A stretch of 64,000 nucleotides of DNA from Streptomyces malaysiense (GTDB lineage Bacteria; Actinomycetota; Actinomycetes; Streptomycetales; Streptomycetaceae): the NCBI RefSeq assembly GCF_000980885.2, contig NZ_LBDA02000053.1:62001-126000 (forward strand), given 5' to 3'. Positions 7,486 to 15,149 of the stretch are shown piece after piece. Position 1 is the stretch's first letter, and each line of letters starts with the position of its first letter. Both the position numbers and the translations under genes were made by a program. The notes beneath the pieces were generated by a model that was not told the DNA's origin, ran no database searches, and saw only the letters and a program-made list of their open reading frames with translations.

Positions 7486-8643
7486 ATGCCCAGCGTGCCG
7501 TACGACGACGACGCTCCGCTGCTGGCGGACCTCATGCCGTGGTCCGTCGCACCGCCGCGGCCGGGCCGCGCCTGGCCGACGGCCCCCGATCCGGCCTGTC
7601 TGAGGGCCCGCTGGGACGCCCTGCTGAAGGCGGAACCCCCGGACCGCGAGGCCCTGTTCGAGCCGAGCAGGGCCCGCACCCTGCACTCGGCCGTGGGCCA
7701 GCTGCCGGGCCGGCCCACCGGCACGGAGCGCCTGGCGCGCGCCGCGGGCCCGTGCGCGGAGCCGGTGCGCGTGCTGGCGGCGCCCTTCGACGAGCAGTGG
7801 CTGATCCCGGACCACCGGCTGCTCGACGTGGCCCGCCCGGAGCTGTGGCGGGTGGCGGACGAGCGGCAGGTCTTCCTGGTGGAAACCCCCGACGAGCACC
7901 ACCCGTTGCTGGCCACCGCCCTGCTGCCCACCCTGCGCACCGGGCGCGTCCGGCCCCTCCACCGCCGCCCGGCCGCCGCGGAACCCAACCTGGCGCCCGG
8001 CCTCCTGGACCATCTGTCGGCCCGCCTCGGCGTCGAGGTCACCCCCCTCGACCTGGCGGCCTGGTTCCTGGCCACGGGCCGCCCCGACCACACGGTCCCG
8101 CTGACCGACGACGCCCGGCTGTGGTCGTCCGGTGTGTCGTCCGGCCACCGGCTGCTCTGGCTGCTGCGCCGCGACGGCGACCGCCCCCGGCTCCCCGGCG
8201 GCCGCCGCCCCTATGTGCGCGCCCCGCTGCCGCCCCGCCCGGCCACCCTCCGCTACGACCCCGAGGAGGAGGCCCTCCACCTGGACGAGGGCCGCGTCTC
8301 CCCCGTCCCCGCGGGGGCCTGGGACTACGAGCTGGACGGGGTCCGGGTCCTGGAGTCCTGGTTCGCCGCACGCACGGCACCCGGCGCCCCCGGCACCCTG
8401 GAGGCGATCCGGCCCGCCGCCTGGCTCCAGTCGTGGACCTCGGAGCTGCTGGAGCTGATCACGGTGCTGGCGCTGCTGGCGGAGGCCCGCTCGCGCACGG
8501 CCCGGCTGGAGGTCACCTCGTCGATCACGGCGACGGACCTCGTCCGCTCGGCCGTCCTCCCGCCCCCACGCCCCTCCCGCCTGCCCGCCTCGGTCCTGGA
8601 CCACCCCGAAGAGGGCCCGGAAGGCCAGTTCGCGCTGCTGTGA
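7486..8643 (+). CDS. Conserved protein resembling the C-terminal specificity part of type ISP restriction-modification enzymes
   Basis: 385 residues. Conserved-looking blocks are 'LMPWSVAPPRPGRAWP' at the N-terminus, 'SRARTLHSAVGQLPG', 'PFDEQWLIPDHRLLDVARPELWRV', 'EPNLAPGL', 'SGHRLLWLLRRDGDRPRLPGGRRPYVRAP', 'YELDGVRVLESWFAART', and the C-terminal 'LDHPEEGPEGQFALL'. Streptomyces proteins with these blocks are commonly labelled type ISP restriction/modification enzyme because of a C-terminal similarity. I see no helicase, nuclease or methyltransferase motif (no NPPF/Y, no Walker A), so a working restriction enzyme is unlikely. A GTG at 7495 is an alternative start. Its steady place next to hmgA/gntR has no obvious metabolic logic. 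Confidence 0.6.
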   Translation: MPSVPYDDDAPLLADLMPWSVAPPRPGRAWPTAPDPACLRARWDALLKAEPPDREALFEPSRARTLHSAVGQLPGRPTGTERLARAAGPCAEPVRVLAAPFDEQWLIPDHRLLDVARPELWRVADERQVFLVETPDEHHPLLATALLPTLRTGRVRPLHRRPAAAEPNLAPGLLDHLSARLGVEVTPLDLAAWFLATGRPDHTVPLTDDARLWSSGVSSGHRLLWLLRRDGDRPRLPGGRRPYVRAPLPPRPATLRYDPEEEALHLDEGRVSPVPAGAWDYELDGVRVLESWFAARTAPGAPGTLEAIRPAAWLQSWTSELLELITVLALLAEARSRTARLEVTSSITATDLVRSAVLPPPRPSRLPASVLDHPEEGPEGQFALL

Positions 8644-8654
8644 CGTGGCCGGGT

Positions 8655-9359
8655 TCACGCGTACGCGTCGAGAACCCTCCCGAGCGCCCGCTCGAAGACG
8701 GCCTCCAGATCGATCGGCCCGGGGTCCTCGGCGAACGCCGCCGCCATCCTCGGATACGCCCCGGACGCCACCTGCCGCGCGAGGTAGGCCCCCCGCACCG
8801 CGTTCTCCTCGTCCTGCGACCACGGCAGCGCCCGCACCCGCTCGGCGGTGTCCAGCTCGTTGCGCATGTACGTCGTCACCACGCCGTTGAGCATGGCGAT
8901 GAGTTCGAGCTTCGTGCCGTACGGGGCCTCCAGCGGGTCCAGGCAGGCCAGGCAGTGCTCCAGATAGCGCAGGGTGTGCGGGCTGAACCCGTAGACGGGT
9001 GACATCAGGCGCGGCAGCCACGGATGCCGGCGCATCAGCGCGCGCGCCTCGTGCGCCACCCGGGTCAGGTCCGCCCGCCAGTCACCGCTCGGCGGCCACA
9101 GGGCGTGCTCCGCGCCGACGGCGTCCACCATCAGCTCGTACAGGTCCTCCTTGCGCGGCACGTAGTTGTACAGGGACATGGTCCCGCACCCCAGCTCCGC
9201 CGCGACCTGGCGCATGGACACCGCGTCGAGCCCGCGCGCGTCGGCGATCCGCACGGCGGCGGCCGCGATGTCGTCACGGGTGTACGCCGGTTTCGGCCCC
9301 CGTCCGGTGCGCTCGGGGCGCGCCCAGATCACCTCGGGTACGGCCCCTCGGACTGCCAT
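8655..9359 (-). CDS. TetR family regulator with TetR_C-type ligand domain
   Basis: 234 residues. The DNA-binding domain includes 'AAAAVRIADARGLDAVSMRQ', 'VAAELGCGTMSLYNYVPRKE' and 'DLYELMVDAV', characteristic of the TetR subgroup with a PF02909-like C-terminal domain that often controls drug exporters. GAGGTGAT lies 5 nt before the ATG, and a TAGGAT -10 hexamer (9378-9383) lies 18 nt upstream of the start. It is divergent from an ABC exporter operon. Two identical-architecture palindromes in and beside the intergenic region are the obvious operators, so it probably represses itself and the exporter until a ligand binds. Confidence 0.92.
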   Translation of the reverse strand: MAVRGAVPEVIWARPERTGRGPKPAYTRDDIAAAAVRIADARGLDAVSMRQVAAELGCGTMSLYNYVPRKEDLYELMVDAVGAEHALWPPSGDWRADLTRVAHEARALMRRHPWLPRLMSPVYGFSPHTLRYLEHCLACLDPLEAPYGTKLELIAMLNGVVTTYMRNELDTAERVRALPWSQDEENAVRGAYLARQVASGAYPRMAAAFAEDPGPIDLEAVFERALGRVLDAYA

Positions 9360-9377
9360 GTCATCACCTCGGTCACC

Positions 9378-9383
9378 ATCCTA
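9378..9383 (-). promoter_or_regulatory. -10 box of the tetR gene
   Basis: TAGGAT on the minus strand, a consensus streptomycete -10, lies 18 nt before the tetR ATG and immediately next to operator 1. The -35 region would fall within or just beyond that operator. Positional inference. Confidence 0.5.
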
Positions 9384-9385
9384 GT

Positions 9386-9402
9386 TACGTACACCGTACG
9401 TA
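9386..9402. promoter_or_regulatory. TetR operator 1
   Basis: TACGTAC-acc-GTACGTA is a perfect 17-bp palindrome between the divergent tetR and ABC-exporter genes. It covers the region where the exporter -35 and the tetR -10/-35 are expected. Confidence 0.7.
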
Positions 9403-9408
9403 GTGCGC

Positions 9409-9414
9409 TATGGT
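9409..9414 (+). promoter_or_regulatory. -10 box of the exporter operon, leaderless start predicted
   Basis: TATGGT (TAnnnT) ends 6 nt before the A of the exporter ATG at 9421, so transcription would start at the start codon. No ribosome binding site precedes that ATG, which fits a leaderless mRNA. Confidence 0.5.
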
Positions 9415-9420
9415 CGGCGC

Positions 9421-10398
9421 ATGCCAACTACGTACGCTGTACTTAGTGAAGGTCTGGAGAAGCGCTTCGGCGCCGTCCCCGCCCTGCGCGGGCTCGATCT
9501 GGCGATCGCCCGGGGCACGGTCTGCGGGCTGCTGGGGCCCAACGGCGCCGGGAAGACGACCGCCGTCCGCCTGTTGACCACGCTGCTGCGGCCGGACGCC
9601 GGCTCCGCGCGGATCGCCGGCCGCGATCTGGTCCGGGAGGCCGCCGCGGTACGGACCCTGATCGCGGTCACCGGACAGTACGCCTCGGTCGACGGCGATC
9701 TGACCGGCCGGGAGAACCTGCGGCTGTTCGCCCGGCTGCACCGGGTCCGGGGGCCCGCCGCACGCGCCGGCGAACTGCTGGAACGCTTCGGCCTCACGGA
9801 GTGCGCCGACCGCCGGGCCGCCACCTACTCGGGCGGCATGCGACGCCGCCTGGACCTCGCCGCGAGCCTCGTGCGCCGCCCGGAGGTGCTCTTCCTGGAC
9901 GAGCCGACCACCGGCCTCGACCCGGCGGGCCGCGGCTACGTCCGGCAGGCGGTACGGGACCTCACCGCGGACGGTACGACGGTGCTGCTGACCACGCAGT
10001 ACCTGGAGGAGGCCGATCAACTCGCCGACGACATCGCCCTGATGGACCGGGGCCGGATCGCGCACACCGGCTCGCCCGCCGAACTCAAGGCGCTCATAGG
10101 GTGGTACGCCGAGGCCGTGGTCGCCCACCCGGACGCGCTCGGCACGGCGGCCGCCGTGCTCGACCGGCTCACCGGACGGGAGCCGGCGCTGCACCGCGAA
10201 CGCGCCGCCGCCGGCGTCCTGACCACCGACCCGACGCTGACCCTGCCCCGCCTGGTGCGCGAACTCGACGCGGCGGGCGTCCCGTTGCTGGACGCGAGCC
10301 TGCGCCCGCCCACCCTGGACGACGTCTTCCTGCGGCTCACCGGAACCGCGAGCACGCCCCGTACCGAGACCGACCCCACCGAGGAGCAGGCGGCATGA
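9421..10398 (+). CDS. ABC exporter ATP-binding subunit (DrrA-like)
   Basis: 325 residues. Walker A 'GPNGAGKTT' (about residues 38-46), signature 'YSGGMRRRLDLAASL', Walker B 'VLFLDEPTTGLDP', and a C-terminal extension of about 100 residues ('LPRLVRELDAAGVPLLDASLRPPTLDDVFLRLTG') typical of the daunorubicin-resistance DrrA group. It should energise export of a drug-like or lipid substrate together with the overlapping permease gene. An in-frame GTG at 9403 exists, but the ATG at 9421 matches the family N-terminus and the predicted leaderless transcript. Operator 2 lies within codons 3-9. Confidence 0.93.
   Translation: MPTTYAVLSEGLEKRFGAVPALRGLDLAIARGTVCGLLGPNGAGKTTAVRLLTTLLRPDAGSARIAGRDLVREAAAVRTLIAVTGQYASVDGDLTGRENLRLFARLHRVRGPAARAGELLERFGLTECADRRAATYSGGMRRRLDLAASLVRRPEVLFLDEPTTGLDPAGRGYVRQAVRDLTADGTTVLLTTQYLEEADQLADDIALMDRGRIAHTGSPAELKALIGWYAEAVVAHPDALGTAAAVLDRLTGREPALHRERAAAGVLTTDPTLTLPRLVRELDAAGVPLLDASLRPPTLDDVFLRLTGTASTPRTETDPTEEQAA
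9429..9445. promoter_or_regulatory. TetR operator 2, inside the exporter coding sequence
   Basis: TACGTAC-gct-GTACTTA has the same 7-3-7 architecture as operator 1 with one arm mismatch. The centres are 43 bp apart, about four helical turns. It lies within the first codons of the ATPase gene, just downstream of the predicted transcription start, a road-block position. Confidence 0.6.
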
Positions 10399-11174
10399 GC
10401 ACGTTGGCGTACGACACGATCGCCCTGACGGGACGGCAACTGCGCCGGGTCCGCAACAGTCCGGGGCTCGCGCTCCTGACCCAGATGATGCCGGTCAACA
10501 TGCTCCTGTTCTTCGGCTATGTCTTCGGCAGCGCGCTGGCCCTGCCCGGCCGCGAGTACCGCGCCTTCCTGGTGCCGGGACTGCTGGTCTCGACCGCGGC
10601 GGGCGGGCTGATGACCGGGATGTTCCAGGCCGCCGCGGACACCCACCGGGGCGTGACGGACCGGTTCCGGACGCTGCCGGTGAGCCGGGCCGCCGTCCCT
10701 CTGGCGCAGGCCGCCGCGGACCTCGTGGTCACCGCCCTCGGCATGGTGCCGCTGCTGCTGGTGGGGCTCGCGGTGGGCTGGCGGATCGAGGGATCGGTGC
10801 CCGAAGCCATGGGCGCGGTGGGGCTGTTGCTGCTCTTCCGGTTCGCCTGCACCTGCGCCGGCATCCATCTGGGCCTGCTCACCCGCAGCGAGGACGCGGC
10901 CGGGCAGCTCGGCGCCTCCTCCTTCGTGCTGCCACTGCTGTCCGACGCCTACATCCCGACCGGGAATCTGCCCGGCTGGCTGCGCACGATCGCCGAGTGG
11001 AACCCGATCAGCGCGGTGACCACCGCCCTGCGGGACCTGTTCGGCAACGCGCCCGTGCCGCGGGGCGCCGCCTGGCCGGTGGCCCATCCGGTCGCCGGGG
11101 CGCTCGTCTGGAGCCTCGCCCTGATCGCGGTGTTCCTGCCGCCGGCCGTGCGTCGCCACGGCCGCGGCGTGTGA
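10395..11174 (+). CDS. ABC exporter permease subunit (ABC-2 type, DrrB-like)
   Basis: 259 residues with about six hydrophobic membrane spans. The ABC-2 pattern is recognisable: 'FLVPGLLVSTAAGGLMTGMFQAA' , 'GVTDRFRTLPVSRAAVPLAQ' (intracellular coupling loop), 'LSDAYIPTGNLPGWLRTIAEWNPISAV' near the C-terminus. The start ATG overlaps the stop codon of the ATPase gene (ATGA, 4 nt), showing translational coupling. Together they form a two-component exporter controlled by the divergent tetR gene. The substrate is unknown. Confidence 0.92.
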   Translation: MSTLAYDTIALTGRQLRRVRNSPGLALLTQMMPVNMLLFFGYVFGSALALPGREYRAFLVPGLLVSTAAGGLMTGMFQAAADTHRGVTDRFRTLPVSRAAVPLAQAAADLVVTALGMVPLLLVGLAVGWRIEGSVPEAMGAVGLLLLFRFACTCAGIHLGLLTRSEDAAGQLGASSFVLPLLSDAYIPTGNLPGWLRTIAEWNPISAVTTALRDLFGNAPVPRGAAWPVAHPVAGALVWSLALIAVFLPPAVRRHGRGV

Positions 11175-11222
11175 CCCGCGCGGTACTGACAGACCCGCGC
11201 GAGGGGGGAGATCATCCACCCC

Positions 11223-12443
11223 ATGGAACACCTCGCGGAACACCCACCGGCACCCCAGCCGCCGCCCCTGGAGGGCATCACCGTCGTGGCCGTCGAACAG
11301 GCCGTGGCCGCGCCCTTCGCGACCCGGCAGCTCGCCGATCTGGGGGCCCGCGTCATCAAGGTGGAGCGGGTGGACGGGGGCGACTTCGCGCGGGGCTACG
11401 ACACCGCGGCGGGCGGTCTCGCCTCGCACTTCGTGTGGTGCAACCGGGGCAAGGAGTCCCTCGCCCTGGACCTGAAGGATCCGCGCGGCCTGGAGGTCGT
11501 ACGGCGACTGCTCGCGGACGCGGACGTGTTCGTGCAGAACCTGGCGCACGGGGCCGCGGCCCGGCTCGGCCTGGACGCGGCCACCCTGTGCGCGGCGTAT
11601 CCGCGGCTGATCGCCGTGGACATCTCGGGCTACGGCCCCGGCGGTCCGTACGCGGACAAGCGGGCCTACGACATGCTGGTGCAGTGCGAGGCGGGCCTGG
11701 TGTCGGTCACCGGGACGCCCGAACGGCCGGTGAAGGCGGGGATCCCGGCGGCGGACATCGCGGCGGCCATGTACGCCTTCTCGGGGGTGCTCGCGGCGCT
11801 GGTGCGGCGGGGCGTCACCGGGCGCGGCGGGCCGGTGGAGGTGTCCCTGCTGGACTCGCTGGCGGAGTGGATGGGGCATCCGCTGCACCACACGATGCAC
11901 GGCGGCGAGCCCCCGGCGCGCACCGGTCTCGCGCATCCCGTCATCGCGCCCTACGACGCCTACGCGACGGCGGACGGCGGGCAGGTGCTGCTGTCGGTGC
12001 AGAACGACCGGGAGTGGCGGCGCCTGGCCGAACAGGTCATGGAGCGGCCCGAGTTGGGGACGGATCCGCTGTTCGCGACGAACGCGGCGCGGGTCGCGCA
12101 CCGGGCGGAGACGGACGCGTCGGTGGCGCGGGCCCTCGGCGCGCTGGACACCGACGAGGCGCTGGCCCGGCTGGAGCGGGCGGGCCTCGCCTGTGCCCGG
12201 CTGCGGGATCTGCGCGAGTTGGCGGAGCATCCGCAGCTCGCGGCGCGGGAGCGGTGGCGTCAGGTGGGTTCGCCGGTGGGGCCGTTGCGGGCGCTGCTCC
12301 CGCCCCTCACACTGCCGGGCGGGGGCGAGGCGCGGATGGGCGACGTGCCCGCACTCGGGCAGCACACCGGGGCGCTGCTGCGTGCCGTGGGGATGACGGA
12401 CGGCGAGATCGCAGCGCTGCGCCGGGACGGTGTGGCGGCCTGA
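11223..12443 (+). CDS. Class III CoA-transferase (CaiB/BaiF family)
   Basis: 406 residues, normal family length. Signatures include 'LEGITVVAVEQAVAAPFATRQLADLGARVIKVE' at the N-terminus (key: V-E-Q-A-V-A-A-P, G-A-R-V-I-K-V-E), 'NRGKESLALDLKDPRG', 'GYGPGGPYADKRAYDMLVQCEAG' with the conserved YD (Asp about 150) at the expected nucleophile position, and 'GQVLLSVQNDREWRRL'. It transfers CoA between carboxylic acids; related proteins handle carnitine, formate/oxalate, succinate or mesaconate, and the substrate here cannot be told. It stands alone, 48 bp after the ABC operon, with a GGGGGAGA ribosome binding site. Confidence 0.9.
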   Translation: MEHLAEHPPAPQPPPLEGITVVAVEQAVAAPFATRQLADLGARVIKVERVDGGDFARGYDTAAGGLASHFVWCNRGKESLALDLKDPRGLEVVRRLLADADVFVQNLAHGAAARLGLDAATLCAAYPRLIAVDISGYGPGGPYADKRAYDMLVQCEAGLVSVTGTPERPVKAGIPAADIAAAMYAFSGVLAALVRRGVTGRGGPVEVSLLDSLAEWMGHPLHHTMHGGEPPARTGLAHPVIAPYDAYATADGGQVLLSVQNDREWRRLAEQVMERPELGTDPLFATNAARVAHRAETDASVARALGALDTDEALARLERAGLACARLRDLRELAEHPQLAARERWRQVGSPVGPLRALLPPLTLPGGGEARMGDVPALGQHTGALLRAVGMTDGEIAALRRDGVAA

Positions 12444-12558
12444 GCGCGGGCCCTGGACGGGGTCCGGGACCGTCGGTTCACCCGGTGAGCGCCGGACGGG
12501 CGCTCAAGGGGGATCAGTGGCCGGATCGGGGCCGGATCAGCGGCCGGTCGGGGACCGG

Positions 12559-12828
12559 CTAGTGACCGCCGAACAGCGAACGACGCAGTCGGCGCAGGGG
12601 CGCGAAGAGAGAGACCCGGCGGACCCGCGCGCCCCGGTCGCTGTGCGTGCGCCGGGTGTCCCGCGCCGTCAGCTCCCGCATGAGCGAGGTCGCCTCCACG
12701 GTCTTCTGCTGCGGTATGGCGGGACCGCCCAGCACCGCCAGATGCCGGTCGAGGCGCGAGCTGGTCGCGCTGCTCCCGCAGGTGATCGCAGGGACCCTGG
12801 CCCTGCTGCGCACTGTTATCTGTTCCAT
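12559..12828 (-). CDS. Small conserved basic protein, function unknown
   Basis: 89 residues starting at an ATG with GGGGAG 5-8 nt upstream. The protein begins MEQITVRSRARVPAITCG and ends in an Arg/Leu-rich 'VSLFAPLRRLRRSLFGGH'. The tail is strongly basic and amphipathic. I recall near-identical proteins in other Streptomyces, also unnamed. A small size, conserved Cys and a basic amphipathic tail suggest RNA or membrane contact, but this is only an impression. It converges on the CoA-transferase gene. Confidence 0.65.
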   Translation of the reverse strand: MEQITVRSRARVPAITCGSSATSSRLDRHLAVLGGPAIPQQKTVEATSLMRELTARDTRRTHSDRGARVRRVSLFAPLRRLRRSLFGGH

Positions 12829-13306
12829 GTCACTCCCCACCCGTACGAGTCCACCCGGCCCCGGGCAGGGTAACCCTATCTCCCCACCGGGGCACTCGTG
12901 TATCGCGCCCTCAGGATTCACCTTCCCCGTAAGGGGGTTGACCATCCCAAGCCGGCTACTCTCCGAATCCGACCGGTTTCAGGGCGAGTTGGACAATGGG
13001 CTGGCCGACGGCTCAGGCCGGTTCGCCGCCCCGGGCGGCCGTCACGGCGCGTGACGATCGCCGGGCGCCGGCCCCCTCGTGATCAAGGGCGTGTCGCCCC
13101 GGTGGAGCCCCAGGGTGACGACGGGCCCCGGCGGCGGCGCGGAAGCGGTCACTCCGCCGCCGCGACCGCGACCGCCCGCACCGGTCGTGGCGCGGGCGGA
13201 GGAAGCCGTGCGGAGGCGGCCGGGAACGTGGTCCATCTCACGCGCCCGGCGGTTCACCCTGACGGGCGGGCCCGGTGGTGCGCCGTGAGGTGCTCACCCG
13301 TTCGGG
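12829..13306. other. Non-coding stretch between two minus-strand genes
   Basis: No open frame here has the composition or conservation look of a gene. A weak hairpin (GTGAG-gtg-CTCAC, 13285-13297) just past the lipase stop could be part of its terminator. On the minus strand TAGGGT (12873-12878) lies 45 nt before the small basic protein gene and could be its -10. Nothing else stands out. Confidence 0.4.
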
Positions 13307-14110
13307 TCAGCCGGCCGCGGTGGTGAGGGCCGGCAGGTAACCACCGGACTGGCCGGCGGCGGTGGGGTGGTAGGACTCGGTGATGTCCAGCCAGTTGAGG
13401 CTGTGGAGCCAGGAGTCGCTGGAGCAGATCTCGTGGCTGGAGAAGGCGCTGCGGACGTCACCGAAGACGAAGCCGTGGGCGGAGGCGCGGGTCTGGATGG
13501 TGCTGTCCAGGGTGTCGGCGGCACCGTTGATGGCCGACCGCTTCGTGTCGGACAGGCCGAGGCAGAGCTGGCCGAGCAGGTAGAAGCGCGGGTAACCGAT
13601 CACGACCACGCGGGCGTTGGGCGCCTTGGAGTGGATCGCGTTGTACACGGTGTCGAGCTTCCCCGGCAGCGTGTTGGTGGCGTAGGACTTCGCGGTGGCG
13701 ATGGCCGACAGGCAGGTGCTGTCGGAGTTGAGCACGCACGTCTCCATGACGCTCGCGAACCCGGCGTCGTTGCCGCCGATGCTGATGGACACCAGCGAGG
13801 TGGAGGAGTTGAGCGAGCCGAGCTGGCCGGCCATCACGTCGTCCGTCGTGGCGCCCGAGCAGGCGTCGAAGGCGAAGGAGGCCGGCTTGTGCGCGGCGTT
13901 CCACAGATAGGCCGCGGAGTTGGTGCTGCGGTCGCAGTCGCCGCTGGAGCTGATGTAGCTGCCGGCACCGACGCCGGAGGCGTAGGAATCGCCCAGCGCC
14001 ACGTAGCCACCGCTGTTGGACGCCGCCTGCGCCGACGCCGCCTGCGTGAAGCCGAGGCCGAGAGCGAGGAGGAGTGGCGCAACGAATCCGACAAGCCGGG
14101 AACGTCTCAT
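13307..14110 (-). CDS. Secreted SGNH (GDSL) lipase/esterase
   Basis: 267 residues. A signal peptide runs to an AQA-type site near residue 30. The mature enzyme has block I 'YVALGDSYASG' (nucleophile Ser), block III 'SIGGNDAGF' (Gly/Asn oxyanion hole) and block V 'SYHPTAAGQ' (Asp/His region; catalytic His). Six cysteines can form the three disulfides of this family. It resembles the extracellular streptomycete lipases of the S. rimosus/S. coelicolor type, which hydrolyse esters of varied chain length. The ATG at 14110 has GGGAGA 8 nt upstream. The long upstream region contains a GTCAAC-N3-GTTGAC palindrome. Confidence 0.93.
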   Translation of the reverse strand: MRRSRLVGFVAPLLLALGLGFTQAASAQAASNSGGYVALGDSYASGVGAGSYISSSGDCDRSTNSAAYLWNAAHKPASFAFDACSGATTDDVMAGQLGSLNSSTSLVSISIGGNDAGFASVMETCVLNSDSTCLSAIATAKSYATNTLPGKLDTVYNAIHSKAPNARVVVIGYPRFYLLGQLCLGLSDTKRSAINGAADTLDSTIQTRASAHGFVFGDVRSAFSSHEICSSDSWLHSLNWLDITESYHPTAAGQSGGYLPALTTAAG

Positions 14111-14252
14111 GGTGTGTCTCCCAGGTGAGCAGGAAGTCTGCGGCAACTTAAGTAGCAACTACGCGCGTTGACCGGAAGTGTTCATGCCAAGAATTTTTGA
14201 CTCTCAACAAGACCGTCTTCAAACATTTACTGCGTATGTATTGCGCGTACAT

Positions 14253-14267
14253 GTCAACTATGTTGAC
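14253..14267. promoter_or_regulatory. Palindrome upstream of the SGNH lipase gene
   Basis: GTCAAC-tat-GTTGAC is a perfect inverted repeat about 143 nt before the lipase start, in an unusually AT-rich stretch (14170-14270). A weaker repeat ATGTA-N6-TACAT lies at 14236-14251. Operator function is inferred from symmetry and position. Confidence 0.4.
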
Positions 14268-14383
14268 CGCCCCTCAGACGCCTGTTCCGGTGCGACCGCT
14301 GAGCACCCCCGGCCTTGACGCCCCCCTCGGGCCTGCGTCACATTGAAGCCCGGCATCCGGCACTTCGGGGGGCAAAGTCGCCA

Positions 14384-14767
14384 ATGCGCACCTTACGGAT
14401 CAACAGGGAACTGTCACCCCTGCTCGCGGGCGCCGCGGCCGCCGTCCCGACGGCCGGCGCGGTGCTCGCCCTCACCGGTTCGAACTCCCCGCTGCGCGGC
14501 CCGTGCACGCTGCTCTTCCTGTTGCTCGCGCCCGCCGCCGGGCTCGCCGCGGCCCTGCGCGGACTCGACCCCTTCGCCCGTGCGCTGTGCGCGCTCGCGG
14601 GCGCGGTGGCCGTCGACATGCTGGTGGCCCAGGTGATGCTCGCGGCGCACCACTGGTCCGTCCGGGGCGGGGTGGCCGCCGTCGCCGCGCTGAGCCTGCT
14701 CCTGCTGCTCCTCGCGCTCCTCCGGGTCCGGAACTCCGGTACGCGCGCACAGGAGCGAGGGAAGTGA
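14384..14767 (+). CDS. Small integral membrane protein, first gene of the polysaccharide region
   Basis: 127 residues, about four hydrophobic spans ('LLAGAAAAVPTAGAVLAL', 'CTLLFLLLAPAAGLAAAL', 'ALCALAGAVAVDMLVAQVML', 'GVAAVAALSLLLLLLALLRV') and a short charged C-terminus. The ATG has a G-run ribosome binding site. No family recognised. It lies 382 bp before the first glycosyltransferase gene on the same strand, and a candidate promoter lies between them, so it may be a separate transcript. Confidence 0.6.
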   Translation: MRTLRINRELSPLLAGAAAAVPTAGAVLALTGSNSPLRGPCTLLFLLLAPAAGLAAALRGLDPFARALCALAGAVAVDMLVAQVMLAAHHWSVRGGVAAVAALSLLLLLLALLRVRNSGTRAQERGK

Positions 14768-14820
14768 ACCACTGTGACGCAACGGACCAATCATGGAAAA
14801 GGTGAGACACCTTCCGGGTC

Positions 14821-14850
14821 TTGCGTTTCGGGCTGAACCGTCAATACGGT
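14821..14850 (+). promoter_or_regulatory. Candidate promoter of the polysaccharide operon
   Basis: TTGCGT (14821-14826), 18-nt spacer, TACGGT (14845-14850). The -10 lies inside the small palindrome ACCGT-N4-ACGGT (14837-14850). Transcription from here would leave a leader of about 290 nt before the first glycosyltransferase; the rest of 14768-15149 shows no gene. Confidence 0.4.
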
Positions 14851-15149
14851 CATACAGCTCAACCGCAGCGGTTCGCCGGTGCGCGGTCCCTGGGGAGGGC
14901 CGGGCGCCATGACGGGTCCGCTGCGGAGCGCGGTAGGGGGGTGCCGTGCTCGGTGGCCGAGAGCGGTGACCGGGCCGGGCCGCGCGACCGGCCACCGTGC
15001 TCGCCCGGCGGCCCGGACAGCTTCGCCAAGCTCGTCCACGGGCACGGAGTTCCGCTCGCCGTGCCCCGGAGGAGAACCCTCCTTTCGAACCGGACCCTGA
15101 GCCGGGCCACCCAGGCGCGGGCGGCCCACCGGACGAGAGGGAACCAACC

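Noticed and set aside
13042..13257. Small minus-strand frame between the lipase and the small basic protein gene
   Set aside because: No ribosome binding site, no recognisable sequence, composition as expected for non-coding high-GC DNA.
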